Positions 1 through 13,603 are shown, counted from the stretch's first letter. The stretch: DNA of 64,000 nt from Anisakis pegreffii (GCA_035041965.1 JAPYMA010001406.1:62001-126000); one strand, 5' to 3'. Numbers and translations: made by a program. The notes: generated by a model not told the origin, from the sequence alone.

Positions 1-49
1 CATCGAATATTATAACTGATTATTACCCATTACTATCATTTGAATGTCT

Positions 50-2551
50 TCACCGGTTCATATATTCAATAATTATTAAAATCAATGCTGAATTCAGATC
101 AACAGCGATGTGCTTCAGGAAGAAACGCACTGATGATGAAAGCATTGGTTTAGAAATCAGCAATTCGAGGAAGCTTGTGCAGATATAATGAATGTTCTCT
201 ATCAAGAAATAATGGAATGGTCATATCGATAGTACCTTCTGATTTGATTTTTTTGGCTGTTAAGTACGATGTGGATGCATCATCTGTAGATCCATCGTTT
301 GAATTTGAACCTACAATTATGGAATTATATTCGCTTTGTATAAAGCTTTTCCCAGCTAACATCGATTCTGTCAGCAAAATTATGAACGAAGCAAATTTTT
401 TGACTTCCGATTCATTTGTCTGCCGACAGTAACTATACCGATTCGGCTTCTGCTCAAATTTGCAGCTGTGGATAATAGAAAATTTATGATTTTATCAGTA
501 TTAGAACTGCACTTCGTCGTCGTTCACGACAGTAAGGCCAATGTGTGACAAGCAAACGAATACCTTTCGGATCGAACGGATCATCACGACGTGGTGCTTG
601 CCCAGCTTTACGTTGTGAACGTCGAACCTAAGCAAAACAGAAAATTTATCAAAATTCAGCCCAATTTCAAAAAAATTTCAACTAGTACAATGGTTGTCAT
701 TCAATCGAATTCAAAACATTACAGACATAATATCAATGGGATCTTTTCTTGAGTAATACCTAAGGTAATTCGTGCCGATTCACGTACGAATAGTGGAACT
801 TAAAAATCCAAATTTTATTGGACAGATTCAAATTGCACTCATTGTCAGCCATTTTATGAGGGGCTTTATGAAGCGATAGACTTCTGATGGAACCAGTAAC
901 AATAAAGAAAAAAGTAGTTATTAAGCGGCTGTACTACCTCTTTACAACTGGTATTGTCCTTGAGTGATGTGGAGGATTTTTGTTGTTGTGATTGGTGCTG
1001 AGGTTTAAGTTTGTGAGTGCTATGCTGCTTTTGTTGCTGTTCATTGCAGTTGCCGTTCGTATTATCGACCTGCACCGATAGGATCGCTATTGTATCCATA
1101 TCGCTGTCAACGTCTGGCAGCTGAATCAGATGAACTGTTTAAAACGCTTTTATGTGATTGTTCGAATTCTGGACTGATTATGATTTGATACGCAATGGGC
1201 ATCATTTCGAATGGCTCAAGTATCAATACTTGTTATTGCTTGTCACATTGAATTGAGCTGATATTCTCCGAGTTTTGAAATGATTTCGGTTATGGATAAG
1301 CTTATGGAATGGATAAACGGTGAAATGTGGAAACGGACATTGATATCGTCAAAATGCCTTAGTTGAGTATAGTCATCCATGTGCTTGATTGCACTGGGAA
1401 ACATTCAAATAAACTGTTCACAATTCTGCGTTCTTCTCAAAATCGCGCCTTCAGTGTTATGACTGAATAATGCAAATCGCATATTCAATGCTATTAAGAG
1501 CTTCAAGTTGTATGAACGTTTCTGTTACACTTCATTCGAATGGACAGTGAAAGGTGTTCAAATTCAAAAAGGATGCACCACCACCTCAGGTTTCACGGCA
1601 ATTCTGTTGCTTATGTCATCCGTACCATATTTGTCGAGTATCGGTGGAGGTGTGTTGCATGCAGACTCGAGTGCAGCATGTGGCGACGGGCATTCAGAAG
1701 AACGATCTCGTTCATCTGATGTCGTCGCATTCGCTCCTTGATACAGCACATTCAACATCACTGCATTTCCAATTGTCGCACTTTGTTGCATAAATATTAC
1801 TGCAATGCACCAATTAAGTAGTTCACTCAACCAAACACTTCGACATCGACCTATGATAGATACTACTTGCTACAATAGGATTGCAGAATAGTCTACAGTA
1901 TTACATGTTCCATTACCTACAGTAACGCAGACTAATTACGATAGTCGAAAAAACCAGTTACTGTAAGTTATGAAACAGCAATGTAGGCTATTCTGACCAT
2001 ACGGTATTCGATTAATACATTCACATTTTCAACTGAAATGTTACAGTATCTGAAATGTTACAGTATGATGGCCACAAAAGTGACCGTACCCCTCACGTTC
2101 TCATCGTACAGTACGCATAGCATTGTTTCTAGACAAACCAACAATCGTGCAAGATGTTCAAATGTGAGAAATGTTAGGCGTGATAGTGATTCAGAGCGAT
2201 TACCTGGGAAGCCTCTCGTCGCAGTTACTGTAGGCGATACGGTAGGCCCACTCATATACTTCATCACAATGCAAACGGTCCCGGTATGAGCGATACCAGT
2301 TCAACTCTAAACAGCGCTCGAATGTCTGCGGGAGCGATTCGGCTGAAATATTCGTTAAGTTACGATTACGGTGAGTACAGTAAGCACTTGTGTGTATACA
2401 GTATCGTATGGTATGTGGTACTTTCAAATGTTCTTCAGTCACACCATCCACTCTCCCATAATCGCCAAATTGCGCATCTAGATCAATGCTGCGAAACCTT
2501 AAGCGCGCAAGTCGTACATGACGACGACAAACGCTATGGTCAGCAGCATCG
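50..2551 (-). CDS. Unrecognised multi-exon gene, 3' part
   Basis: I do not recognise the product. Exons inferred on the minus strand: 2551-2422, 1736-1626, 1120-938, 627-564, 465-439, 367-236 and a terminal exon 129-50 ending in TGA. All have GT/AG borders and their phases agree from one to the next. The first exon reads an Arg-rich then acidic stretch (RSIDLDAQFGDYGRVDG). The second reads a helical His/Arg/Leu-rich stretch (QMNEIVLLNARRHML). The third is acidic then Gln-rich (LPDVDSD, EQQQKQ, QSQQQK). The last ones are Ser/Asn/Asp-rich (SNSNDGSTDDAS), so the C-terminal half is probably disordered. Odd points: exon 1736-1626 is also open in a second frame, and the 627-564 exon could instead read through to a stop at 486-484, giving another C-terminus. 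The 5' end was not found upstream. The first four exons are the better supported; the last three are weak. Confidence 0.4.
2032..2068. repeat. 17-bp direct duplication
   Basis: The unit TGAAATGTTACAGTATC is present almost exactly twice in tandem. It lies in a probable intron of the minus-strand gene at the left edge. Confidence 0.6.
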
Positions 2552-3027
2552 CTGAGAATAGTGGATGGAGATAAGAAGATGCGTGATGATGTGATGAATG
2601 TGCGATGGATGGACATATGAGTGAATGGAATGAAAGCGGCGGCGATTCATCAGTGCAATAGAATGAATAGTAAGAACGAGTTAGTAGTTAATAACTATCA
2701 TAGATGGTCGCCGCGTACAATAATATGATTATTCAAACAAAACCGATTGAATTTTCAAAATTTTCATAAAAAAACGACAATTGTCGAAAGTGATTTTGAA
2801 CGATTATTCATCGCAATCAAGCGATTAGCTAGTGTAACGTTGAAAACACTTCAATTGAAAGGCTACGACCGAGCATATTAGCCGAGCGCATCAACACAAT
2901 TCTATGGCACGCCGGGATGATGGCCAAAATTTACAGTAATCCGTATTAAGTGGGAGGGTGAGCACTGACTCAATGGGCGTGGTGTACGCGACGCACACAC
3001 TCTAACGCGATCTGAATCGATTTTTGA

Positions 3028-3042
3028 TGTGTGTGTGTGTGT
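3028..3042. repeat. (TG)n microsatellite
   Basis: Uninterrupted TG dinucleotides, followed by a looser GT-rich stretch to about 3062. A second TG tract lies at 3244-3260. Confidence 0.9.
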
Positions 3043-3243
3043 CAGAATGTTTTTGTGTGTATGTGACGATAAGAGGAGTTACACTGGTCTGGTAAACAAC
3101 TTTGACTGGATAAGAAATCTAATATCAGGTCAAAAATATTCAATTCAGATGGTGACGAACTGAATGTGGTGAATGTGTTGAAAAGTTGCTGAAAAGCACT
3201 GGAATAAAGCATATGAAAGATAGAAGCGATATGATAAATGTGA

Positions 3244-3260
3244 GTGTGTGTGTGTGTGTG
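3244..3260. repeat. (TG)n microsatellite
   Basis: Uninterrupted TG dinucleotides, the second such tract within 250 bp. Confidence 0.9.
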
Positions 3261-3616
3261 CGATGATGATCGCTGAGCAACAACGCTCTATCGCTGTGCT
3301 GTGACGACGATTCGAAGAGCGCACAGAGCTGCTGTGTCTGTGAACGTGCAGCCAAATATTTTTATATTATAATCGTACGGCGGCGTTTTAGAGTGATTTA
3401 GTTGAGTAATGATTAGAAATGAAAAGAACAAACGAAACGAAACGATATTTTATTACGCATGAGACAAGAATGTTGATGATGATGTAAGGGGGGAGTCGGC
3501 AACAAAACTGTGACGAAGCGGTGATACAAGGTGGTTGTTGTGAATCGCAGTGGTCGTCACTTCATTCAGTCTTTGGTATGATGGAAACTGACTGATGAGA
3601 TGGATGGATAGATGGT

Positions 3617-3634
3617 GGTTGGTTGGTTGGTTGG
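3617..3634. repeat. (GGTT)n microsatellite
   Basis: More than four tandem copies of GGTT. An imperfect CAG/CAA tract follows at about 3668-3686. Confidence 0.9.
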
Positions 3635-6600
3635 AGTGGAATGATTGAATAAACGGACAGGCAAATGCAGCAGCAGCAGCAACAGCAAAAGCATAAAACG
3701 AACGAACACAAACACACAAAGACTATATCACATCAGCATCACTGATATTGTTACTTTTTGTTGCTAATATCAACAATATCCTCCCTAACCATTCCACTTG
3801 ATAGTTTATTATCACCACCACCACCGTATCGTATATTTGTCTGACATATGAGGTGAACGGATCAGTTGGTGGAAAACAGGATGAGACTGGTCATCAACTG
3901 CGTTTGAATTGTTTGTGGCGTTAGTGGAACAAAATCACTAAAGAAAACATCTCAAAGCACTCGAGAAAATGAAATATAACGAAGACGTTGAATCTTTTAA
4001 TTCATGACTCATTAAATATTTCATCATTTTCAATGGAAATGTTTGTGAATTGCGAACATGAAGCAAACTCATTACAGTCAACCAGCACAATAAGCGAATC
4101 GAGTGCTTCAGTCGTCATCATAGCAACAGGATATGACGAAGAATGACACAATGTGGTAGTTCACAAGTACCTATGATCACAATAACTAAAAACGTCAATA
4201 TATTAACTTTAAAGGTGATAAAGATTCGAATGATTAGAATAATTTGATGTATGATATTAACGGAGAGATGAAAAGGAGAAAAGTTCAGTACAGCTTATTC
4301 TCTACACCTTATTCAGTACAAACATGTGATCATCAAAGAACAGAAATGAAATGGTGTGGTCAGTAGGGCCACCAATATGTGACAGTACATCCAATTAAAC
4401 AATTTTTATGAACACTTTCTCAAAAAGAACACCTGAAGTTTACGGCAGAGTACGAAGAAGCTGGACGAGGAAATTTTAGTGGGATGGGAGGAGTGCAAGT
4501 CTAATCGGAAATTGCTGCAGAGCGGCAGCGAGAAAAAAACCCTTGGCTCCATTGAGAGGCCAAAGTATTCATTGAGATTAAGTTCCAAGAGACGAGAAAT
4601 CAGTTGATTCCTAGCACTGCCATCCGCTAAGGTGAATCGGTGGAGATACGCATCACATTCGGAAGAAATAAATGTGAAGGTGATAGAAAAGTGAAATGAA
4701 CAGCGATAAACAGGTGTGTTTCATTGTTTAATAACTGCTGATGATTAAAAGAGTTTTGGTCTGCAGTCATCCATTTCATCTCGTGTCACACAACGTGCAT
4801 ATATCTCTGGCGTGGTTTTGCTAACCAACACAGTATCAAATTCTCTGAGATTTCGAATGGTTGTCATCTGAAATTGTTCATTGAAATCTTCAGCCGCCTC
4901 TCATCGTTCAAAATTCTCTGGATCGCGAATCTGGAGCTGATTGAAACTAGGCTAAGCGTTACTTGCGAAAATCTTCTCTGGATTCCCAAAAGGGTTTTGC
5001 TTGCTTTGAATGAACCAAAACTTGAAAGCACTTCTAAAAAAGCTGTGATTGTGCGCGCATATAAGTTTGTCAAAGAGACATCATGTGGTATTCGAGAGTC
5101 TGATGCCGCCTTGGTGGGTCGTGGATCGCTGGTTGTTTTTCTGTGTTCACTCAATTCAAGTAATAAATGCTTCGAGGGGCCATTAAAATGAAACTGTTTT
5201 ATTTTTATAGCTGAAAACAATATGGATTCATGAAAATGAGATATATTTGAACAAAGGTTATCGAATGCAAAATATGCACAAATCGGTATGACTCAAAGAT
5301 GTGAAATTTCTGTGCGTATCTCAACTTTGCATGCTAATTCTAGATAGGCAATGATGAAACTTCAACTCATGTCACCGGTTTAAACTTTTGAAGCACTATC
5401 ATCTTCAATCCGACAGGAAAAATTATAATGTTGTCAGCTTACTGTTCAAGAATGTCAAGTATTGGAAAAGCATTCCGATTGGGTCGTTCTATTCTCCAGA
5501 ATCTGGAATTTCCATTTCAATTTTCCAGTCATGAAGCTATGACCGCAGTGGAATCTGTGGCGATATTACAAGTGAAAAAATTCAAATTTTCAGAATGATT
5601 CTAAGAGATAGATTGGACTTTTTTGGTCGAACGAGTGTGGAGAGAATAGGAGATTCTGCGCATGCAAAAACCTCATAGAACTCAAATGTGCCGCTTCTCC
5701 CAATTCCATACATAATTTTTCTCTTTGAAGTAGACTTGATAACTGTAAGATTGTATTTCTGAAGGCATCGATCGAACACTTCACTGGCAGCAATGGGTTT
5801 CGGCTATTGACCAAGCTCTTACGGTTGCTGAAGGCCATCAAAAAAAATTTTCATAAATACTTCCTCCTCTGAAACGATTCGGTGTTCACAGTGCTAGTAT
5901 GTATGCATGCTTCCAACCTACTTCTGAGCTGTATGTTTTTTGTCGTTACTTCTGCGATTGCGTTGCGTTTCATGTGAGGATCGGAAAGTGAGCAAAAGCA
6001 CTCTTGCTGACGATTAATAACGATGAGACATTTATTAAAGATATTGATTGGTTCTGGCATGGAAAAAGTTGCCTTAGAACGAATAAGACTGTTACTAAAT
6101 TTCCGGCGAGCCATTCACTTTCGCTATAAGATGAACGAACGTGAGGAGCATTCGAATGGCAACAAACAAATGAGTAGGTTATTCTAATTCTCTTCAGATA
6201 AAGCCCATAGCACACAAAATAGTCCTGTTGCGTATAAAAGCTCACACAGGTCCCGTTCTACATAAAAAGAGACCCATATGCGCATTGCTTCTCGAAGTAA
6301 CTACGGAAAACGTATTCCGACAAAAGCAATTGATCAGTTCGTCTGGTGAAATTGCGAAATTCAAACGAAGAATCTCTCTGAGTTCAGGTTGTAGAGCTTT
6401 GTGTGCTCTCGTTCAACCGTGCTCTTGATGGTTCACTCGCCAAACCTGATAAAAACGTTGGAGTATTTGATGCTTTAGATCAATACTCTTAACCCTTAAT
6501 GTTCGTCAAATATCAAGTATTCATTATCACGGTACGTGGCATCATTTGACATAAACGATTCAGGGTGCGAAACTTTGCCGACGGGTCACACACACATCAT

Positions 6601-7880
6601 CAAGACAAACTTAACCAACTCACTAGTCAGTGTTTAGCATCTGCATTTTTCAACTGAAAAAACACGTGTTCCGACTGAAGTTTACCAATTATGTATGTGG
6701 GTTTACTTACCAAGTTTGAGGTAATCACGAAAATAAATGATCTATGGAAACCTCACAGCTGTTACAGAAGTTTACCAAGAGAAACGTTCATCTACGTTTT
6801 GAAGTACACCACGGTGAAATTTCGATCGCAGATACTCTTGAAAATATCTTTGAAACTTTGAATCACTTGACTGAAAGCGGTTAGCTGTGGATGTCTTCAA
6901 CAACGTCAGGTAACTGCATCAGAAGAAATTCAGGAATTCCATGAGCAAAACGAGTGCGTAATAAAGAAAAATTTCCATGGCTAAAATGCAGTCTTTTATT
7001 GAAAAAAAACCCCATAGCACATAAGCCGATGCTTTTCTGCAATGACGAAAATTGAATTGCTCCTTTGCAGTCGTAAACTCATTTTGCTTCATTTATTTGT
7101 ATTTACCTGTTGCGTTGATTCTTTTTTGTGCGTTGTTTCATTTCTCTCAGATTATTCTGTCCATTGCTTTCGCTAAATACCGCCGTTCTCACTTTTATAA
7201 CAAGTTGAGGCCATTCAGTCTGCGTTTCATGCTTTCAAGCCATCTATTTTCACGAACATGTTTCATTGATTCTGATTTATATCTCATTCAATACTAACTT
7301 AATCTTAACTCACGATCAGTAAGCACATTATAATAATGCGAAATTAGATTACCATGCCATATTACTCAATTAGTCCATAACATCATCATTAATGAGCAAT
7401 TTCACATATCGCTGAATGCTATATGAATGGCTCAATTTTTATTTAATCATTGTTCGAAATTGAAGTTAACTTCATATATGACCAATAATCATCACCAAAT
7501 AAGGATCATTTTTCTATTGTTTCCAGCTTTTGTACATGTTCATCCATCGTTTAACTGACAGTGAATGGCTCTGAATGAACTTCAACTGTGGACCTTGAAG
7601 TCCTCGTCATTACTAGGATATCTTCTCCACCAACCAACTGCATTTTCGCACGTTTTCTTCAAAATCACGGTTTGAGTAAAATTCATTCTGAAATAATCAT
7701 GAATGGAACCAGTCAAGCCGGCTCAATTTTTGACGGGGTTCTTCGGATCATTCAGTTGATCGTTTCTGTTTTTCTCCGACCACATCGGATTCATCCGGTT
7801 TAGTTTTCTTCAATTGGTGGTGATTCCTCTGTGACATGAAAAATCAACATAAGAAATAATCGGCAAAATCTTGTGTTAGG

Positions 7881-7887
7881 TATATAA
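7881..7887 (+). promoter_or_regulatory. Possible TATA box
   Basis: TATATAA lies 59 bp before the ATG of a 59-codon open frame at 7940. The spacing resembles that of the two repeat-polyprotein genes (52-54 bp). With nothing else to support it, it may be a chance match in AT-rich DNA. Confidence 0.25.
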
Positions 7888-7939
7888 GAGTGGGAAATAC
7901 TTCGATACAATCGAGTTTTACGAAACAAGTTCAGTGGAA

Positions 7940-8122
7940 ATGGCGATTGACAACATGTTCGATGTAATGAATTATTTATTTACGTCAGTATTGTTTATAG
8001 GGCATAAAATATCGAAACAATCAAATGATGAATGTGTCATAACAATGATCAATAACGACGAACGCGATCCACCCAGAAGGCATCGAATAATAGTCAACAA
8101 ATTTCTTCGACGCAACAGTTGA
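7940..8122 (+). CDS. Possible small orphan protein
   Basis: An ATG-started frame of about 59 codons. It begins MAIDNMFDVMNYLFTSVLF, a moderately hydrophobic N-terminus, and ends in a basic stretch (PPRRHRIIVNKFLRRNS). The only support is a TATATAA element 59 bp upstream. No family is recognised and the hydrophobic segment is not a clear signal peptide. It may well be a chance frame. Confidence 0.2.
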   Translation: MAIDNMFDVMNYLFTSVLFIGHKISKQSNDECVITMINNDERDPPRRHRIIVNKFLRRNS

Positions 8123-9095
8123 AACCTAAAAAGCAAATGAAATACCACAAAATGAGCGCAAAATTGCAGAATTCATAGAGCGTTACCGAATATTATGTTC
8201 GGATCGTTAAACGTAACGGTGACAGGTGAAGAAATGACTTATGAGGGAGCTCGCACTGCTGAATGCTAAAGTGATCAGCAGTTTTTTTCAGCTGCCTGGA
8301 TGGAATCGTGTATCATCTAGACTTCAGTCGTTATCTTACATGGCAAGAAGAATTTGTGCACGAACTATAACATCCGTTTGCTATTCGTGATCGACGGAAT
8401 ATATCAAAACATGAATTTTCATAGATCTGGTCAAGTTGCTTAGCAGTGAAGCATTAAAGCTCCTCTGGTGGTTGCAAACTAATCTTCACAGCTTGGACAT
8501 TCTTTGATTGAGTCCGACAAATCCCGTTGCACCAAATCTGGATGTCACAAATTGATTCAAACTCCGTCGTTTTTTGACTGATTTGTTGACTAACAGTCAC
8601 TCTTTCATTAAATCAGCCGAGCTACAAAGCAACCGTAAAGCGCAACTTGCTAGAGAAATACAAAAAATATCCTCAAATTTTGAACGCCGTTGTGGAACCA
8701 ACCGGATTCATCGTTTCGTTAACGGTTAATGCAGAGAAGACAGCAGATAACCCATGATTCTCGTGATTTTTTTGTATAACTTTTGACTTTTCTCACAAAT
8801 TGTTTTGAGAGCATGTGATTAGTCTATTTCAAAAAATAAACAAATTTTACGCATGTCACCTTATGAATTTCTTCACAATGTTCGCTCTCCTTCCTTGTAA
8901 AATTAAACATGTTAACAGCAATGTGTGCATGCTTACTGCAATGTTCACGATCGTTTGCCATCCGAACTTACAACGGAATCTCTCTCATGTACTAGTTGTG
9001 CTCACTGAACATGCAATATGCAGGGCAATGAACTGTTCGATCTTTGAAACTGATCCATATGATTGTGACGGCTGTCCAACTGAATGAGATCTGCC

Positions 9096-9128
9096 TTTGC
9101 GTGCAATTAATTTGCGTGCAATTAATTT
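9096..9128. repeat. 15-bp tandem duplication
   Basis: TTTGCGTGCAATTAA occurs twice in direct succession. No associated gene. Confidence 0.8.
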
Positions 9129-11040
9129 CATACAGCCATCCATTTAAATTGAAATGAAAAAACTTCGAGGCCTTTAAACTTGAAACTAGATCTGACAAAG
9201 CGAATAGAAGCAAATCTCTGAATTATAAACGGTATTGAACGCATGCAGTGAAGAGAGGTAACTGAAGTAGTGTGTAGTGCTTTAGTAAGAAATGAATTAA
9301 GACAGCGATTGTTATCCATTCATTCAACTGCAAATCCATTAATTCGGGCAAGCAACACGAAGAAGTGTCGACGATGTATGCAAGGAAGGCAAAGAAAGAC
9401 ATAACGAAAGAAGACGGAACGTTATCGATTTCGTTGCTGTCTTATCATTATCATCAGTATCGCTATAACAAGAACATCACCACTGCAAAAGAAACATATC
9501 GAAACATCATTTCAGAGAAACTATTTCACTCTTCATATTTCATTATGATAAATGTATTGAAATGAACGAATTAACATTACATTAATGAATTACCTCAACA
9601 ATTCTAGGCAGTTTTATTCATTTGCCGTTATCTAATTGTTCAATGCAAACCATTTCATAATAATTCCAGCTCTAATTTCACACACTTATTGCCGGCAATC
9701 AATGCTTTTGTTTTAGCTCATGAACTGCATAACTTCAACACAATCACTAAAGTCGCTAATAAGTCAGTCCACTTCAGTCAGTCACTAATACAAGCCTGAG
9801 CGAACCAGAAACGGGCTTTCATAAGATGAGTTTAAAGCGACAAATAGTTGATGTTGTAAACTTCACCATTTGAACGACACAGTTCATTTTAATAACTTGC
9901 TCAGGGCTGCTTTTTCAGTCAATATACAACATTGAGCAAACGCCTTATGTTCACATTGTATGGAAAAAATTTTGTATTGCCGGTCAGAAGAAAATAAATC
10001 AGTTTTTGTCACAGTTGTGATTCAGAGGAAGGGTTAATCATTGGATCTGAAGTGGATTTGAAAGGGAAACCGATGGAGTCTTCAAGAATTTTCCATGGTG
10101 TGATAGACAGTGTATTGCAAAAAGGTCGAGACTGAATTGGCTCAAAGTATGTATTTTGACTTGAATTACCTGGATTACCTGGATTAGCCAGGCTATCAAA
10201 CACTTTTAGGGTTGCTGGCCACAATGCTCGCGTTTCCGTACACGTTGTTTTAGTCTCAATTTTGACTTGAATTAATATATGATTGATCATTCATTTAGAA
10301 TAATTGTACTGATGGACACGATAGGCATTTAAAAAATGCTGCAAGGTCACTGACTCCTACTGTGATGAGATTTAAAACGGGATTTTTCTTGTTTTGCGAG
10401 TACTTACCACCGTAGAAGAGCTCCATTAAGAGCATTCTCATTTTGTTGAAATTATTAGATGCATGAAAAATGAGAACCGTAAACCGCTCTCAGTTAATAT
10501 GTACAGCAACGAATTTTTGTCATCAGGATCACTTTAGCACAAGTTGGCTTGTTGATCCATTCAGCTCGTCACCGAGTGTACAGAGCTCCAAAGTGTGGGA
10601 TATGGCTTCAGAATGAGGAAGTTATGGCTATGACATGTTATTGCTTCGGGCACGAATTAAGAAGGAAGAAGAAAGACGATCAGTAGTGTGACGAAAACAA
10701 ATTTCATAATTTTGATACGTATTCAGTGTCTTCAAGCAGACACAAATAGTTTAGGCTGTTTAATAAATTGATGAAATACAGCTATTTAATGAGTGTTGTT
10801 TGCAAGCTAATCCATACTTCTGATCTAAAGCAGATCATAGCCCACTTTGATTAATTCTCATTCAAACTACCCCCACATTGAATACATTTGAACCAATAAA
10901 GTAATGAACCAAAAGAAACTCAAGCTTTGTCTTAAGGTCTAATGAAATCGACATCGAGTTAGCGGTGACAAACATAAAATAGATTGGCTCCATTAGACAT
11001 CGATAAGAGATGACGAAGAGTAAATATTAATATCACTGTT

Positions 11041-11062
11041 ATTAATATTATTATTATTATTA
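11041..11062. repeat. (ATT)n-rich tract
   Basis: Imperfect ATT/TAT trinucleotide run in AT-rich intergenic DNA. Confidence 0.8.
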
Positions 11063-11718
11063 CGATGTAAAACGAATAATATTAATCAAATCTTTCGAAT
11101 CTGTATTAACGGTGTTGCAATTGATATTAGCGTGCAGCAGTTCTCAGTTTTAGCCTCTGTAAACGTTCTTTAGCTAACCTCTCGGAAATTCTTATGTGGC
11201 ACATGCACGTAACTAATCATTCGAATGATTGTACAAAAGTTTGATCAAACAAATCAAACGAATATATAAGAATGATCAATGTGTGTGGCATTTAAGCAAT
11301 ACATGTTGAAGGAATGAGGTTGTTTAACTTGGCAGAAAATTGGCCAGCTCCTGCTCCAGATTCAGTTTCGCATTTTCAGCTGCGAAATTTCATGTGTTTC
11401 GCTCCGGCTCCGACTTCCGAAAAATCTGTCGCGCCGGTGTTAGCTCCGCTAACTGAATAGTGCTGTGATATTTTCTTTTGGAGCTTAGGTTTTGGAGCAC
11501 TTCTCGTGAGCAGTGTCTATCCAGATGCGTAAAATAAGTGCGTCGATCACAATTAAATGTTTAGTTTTGTTAGACATTTTTTAGAACTACTGGAAATTTT
11601 GTGATGACAAGACACTCTGTGCAGGATTGCTCGAAATTGACTGGATCAGCTGTTTCTGGTGGCAAAAAATGAATAATATTATTTCAATTTGCACTGAACC
11701 AATTTATTTCAAGCATTT

Positions 11719-11827
11719 CAGACAAGCTTCAACCTCAAACAGATCCAAGGTTAAGCAGAATTTGTTGGTCTATATGAAAACATTCTGTTTTAGCCAGGAG
11801 TGAGGGAAGTGTTCTCGGTGGAGTTAT
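11719..11827. repeat. Dispersed direct repeat A, copy 1
   Basis: A 109-bp segment that aligns without gaps to 12642-12750 by eye. Shared blocks include CAGACAA, CTTCAA, CTCAAACA, GGTTAAGCAGAA and GAGTTAT at the far end. Probably a decayed mobile-element fragment; no coding capacity or terminal repeats seen. Confidence 0.65.
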
Positions 11828-12641
11828 GCCTCGGCTGAGGTTTCGGACAACATAGCGCTGCTGAATATTCTAGCGCAAAATAAAGCTTTCAATGCTGTCG
11901 AAATTTCCTTGATCACCAAAAGCTGGATGAAGTACTTGTTCCTCAAAAATTTAAAGGTTAACGGGAACGAATTCAAATCGTGAGATTTCCTTTCCAAAGC
12001 TACTGCTAATAACAACCCTTGTGTGGACTTAGGGGAAGAGTACAGTGTCCTACAAAAACTTTCTAAACGTTGAACACTTGAATGCAACTTTTTTTACGTA
12101 AATCAACAACGAAGCACGAGAAGATGTAAGAATGTAATTGAATTTCAGTTCGCTATTGAAATGCAGGTCATCATCAATCGAAGTTTTAAGAAATCTAAAA
12201 GGTCACATACTAAAAAATCTCGACCCAAACCTGACAGCATTTTCACAAATTTAGTAGCAGGGAAGGACTAACCGCACCAGATGAATTGGCCCTATCCATT
12301 GATGTGGACTACGAATGATAATGCCTTATCATGCTCAACTTCCAACAGATACAAAGCTTATCCCAGCAGTTCCACAGTATCAAAAAACCAAAGATTTCTC
12401 CTCACTGAAGCACTTACAAGGAATATGTGATCAGTCGAAGTTTTTGACCGACTGCTATCCAAAAACAAAAATGCTCACACATATCAAATCCAACAGATAG
12501 TGCAGCGATTTGATGATTTCCTCGGATGAAGTTCCCAAAAATCATGACACATTTTTTGATACTTTCATTGATTCGGATAGAAATGACTGATTCGTGTTGG
12601 TAGCTATGATTAATAATTACCTTAATAATGGTTCGAGATTC

Positions 12642-12750
12642 CAGACAAACTTCAATCTCAAACAAACCCCAGGTTAAGCAGAAGTCATTGCTCAATATGA
12701 ATGTATTCTTTCTTAGCGAGGAGCAAGCAAAGTATTCTTGGTTGAGTTAT
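12642..12750. repeat. Dispersed direct repeat A, copy 2
   Basis: Second copy of the 109-bp repeat at 11719-11827, same strand, same length, clearly diverged. The copies start about 920 bp apart, so this could be either an old local duplication or two insertions of one family. Confidence 0.65.
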
Positions 12751-13386
12751 TTATTAGTGTGTTTTGATGCTTGATCGGTTCAGGCGATGATGCACTTACG
12801 TTTATCATTGGATTAGGACATTGGTAAGAATTCACTCTCTTCACGCAAGAGAACATTTTCTTCATTCGATTTCGACTGGTGCGTTTAACGAGAACAAAAC
12901 TAATCAGTATCTGAATGGTGAGTTTCTGATTTGAAACGACGATTTTCAATGAGTCGTTCAGTGCTAACGATAAGCACTAGTGGTGAGGAATTGTCGGATG
13001 AATGCATGAAATCATTTGGATTCGATGATTATTGTTGAGTTGTGATATGATAACAATATTCAAAAATTTTCCGCAACATTAATCGACTGGGCTTGGGGTG
13101 CTGAAATGAGGCTATGCACTTCATAAAATCTAAATGATATCTAGAAATAACGGTTATCAAGCTTCTACTACTGAATGCACAAATCACGTATGTTTCAGTG
13201 ATACAAAGTTGGCTGTTTTGCAATCACTGATTCAGCATTCGATTAGCAGTTTTCAAAATCGTATTGTTTTAACCTAACACTTTTCAAATAGCCTCAGAAA
13301 CCCGCAAATGGTCTGATTTTAGATTAGCTCAATCATACTGTCATGAAACCAGAGACGGTTAATTAATAAACTGGGCTGAAGTCGTG

Positions 13387-13603
13387 TCCACTAACAAATC
13401 GTTCATAGAGTGCAAATCCGAAACCAAATTTCTCTTTGCAGGATGTCATTCCATGTTTGCTAAATTATAAAATACTCCTCAGCCAACTAGGATGCACACC
13501 ACTAATATTGACGACATTCGAGCGAAATTTCATGTCCATCGAAATTCCGACTGACTGTCGGAAGTGCTCGGTTGCAAACCGACCGGACAAAACACATTTC
13601 AAC
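13387..13603. repeat. Dispersed palindromic repeat B, copy 1
   Basis: Shares TCCACTAACAAA at its start, GAGTGCAAATCCGAA, CATTCGAGCGAAAT, AAATTCCGACTGACTGTCGGAA and ACACATTTCAAC with 15990-16161. Contains the short palindrome TCCGACTGACTGTCGGA. About 45 bp longer than the other copy through an internal insertion near 13430-13490. Confidence 0.7.

Noticed and set aside
4864..5220. Overlapping open frames on both strands, 105 and 118 codons
   Set aside because: Neither has a recognisable domain, splice context or promoter. Both being open suggests a chance stop-poor segment.
6231..6350. TATAAAAG followed by a 23-codon frame containing a GKR site
   Set aside because: It resembles an amidated-peptide site, but there is no signal peptide and the frame is too short to stand out from chance.
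7052..7297. Membrane-protein-like open frame
   Set aside because: Phe/Leu/Ile-rich translation is what T-rich DNA gives in any frame; no other support.
11338..11460. GCTCCGGCTCC-rich stretch resembling one at 54540-54690
   Set aside because: Only short shared words; I could not align the two stretches well enough to call a repeat.
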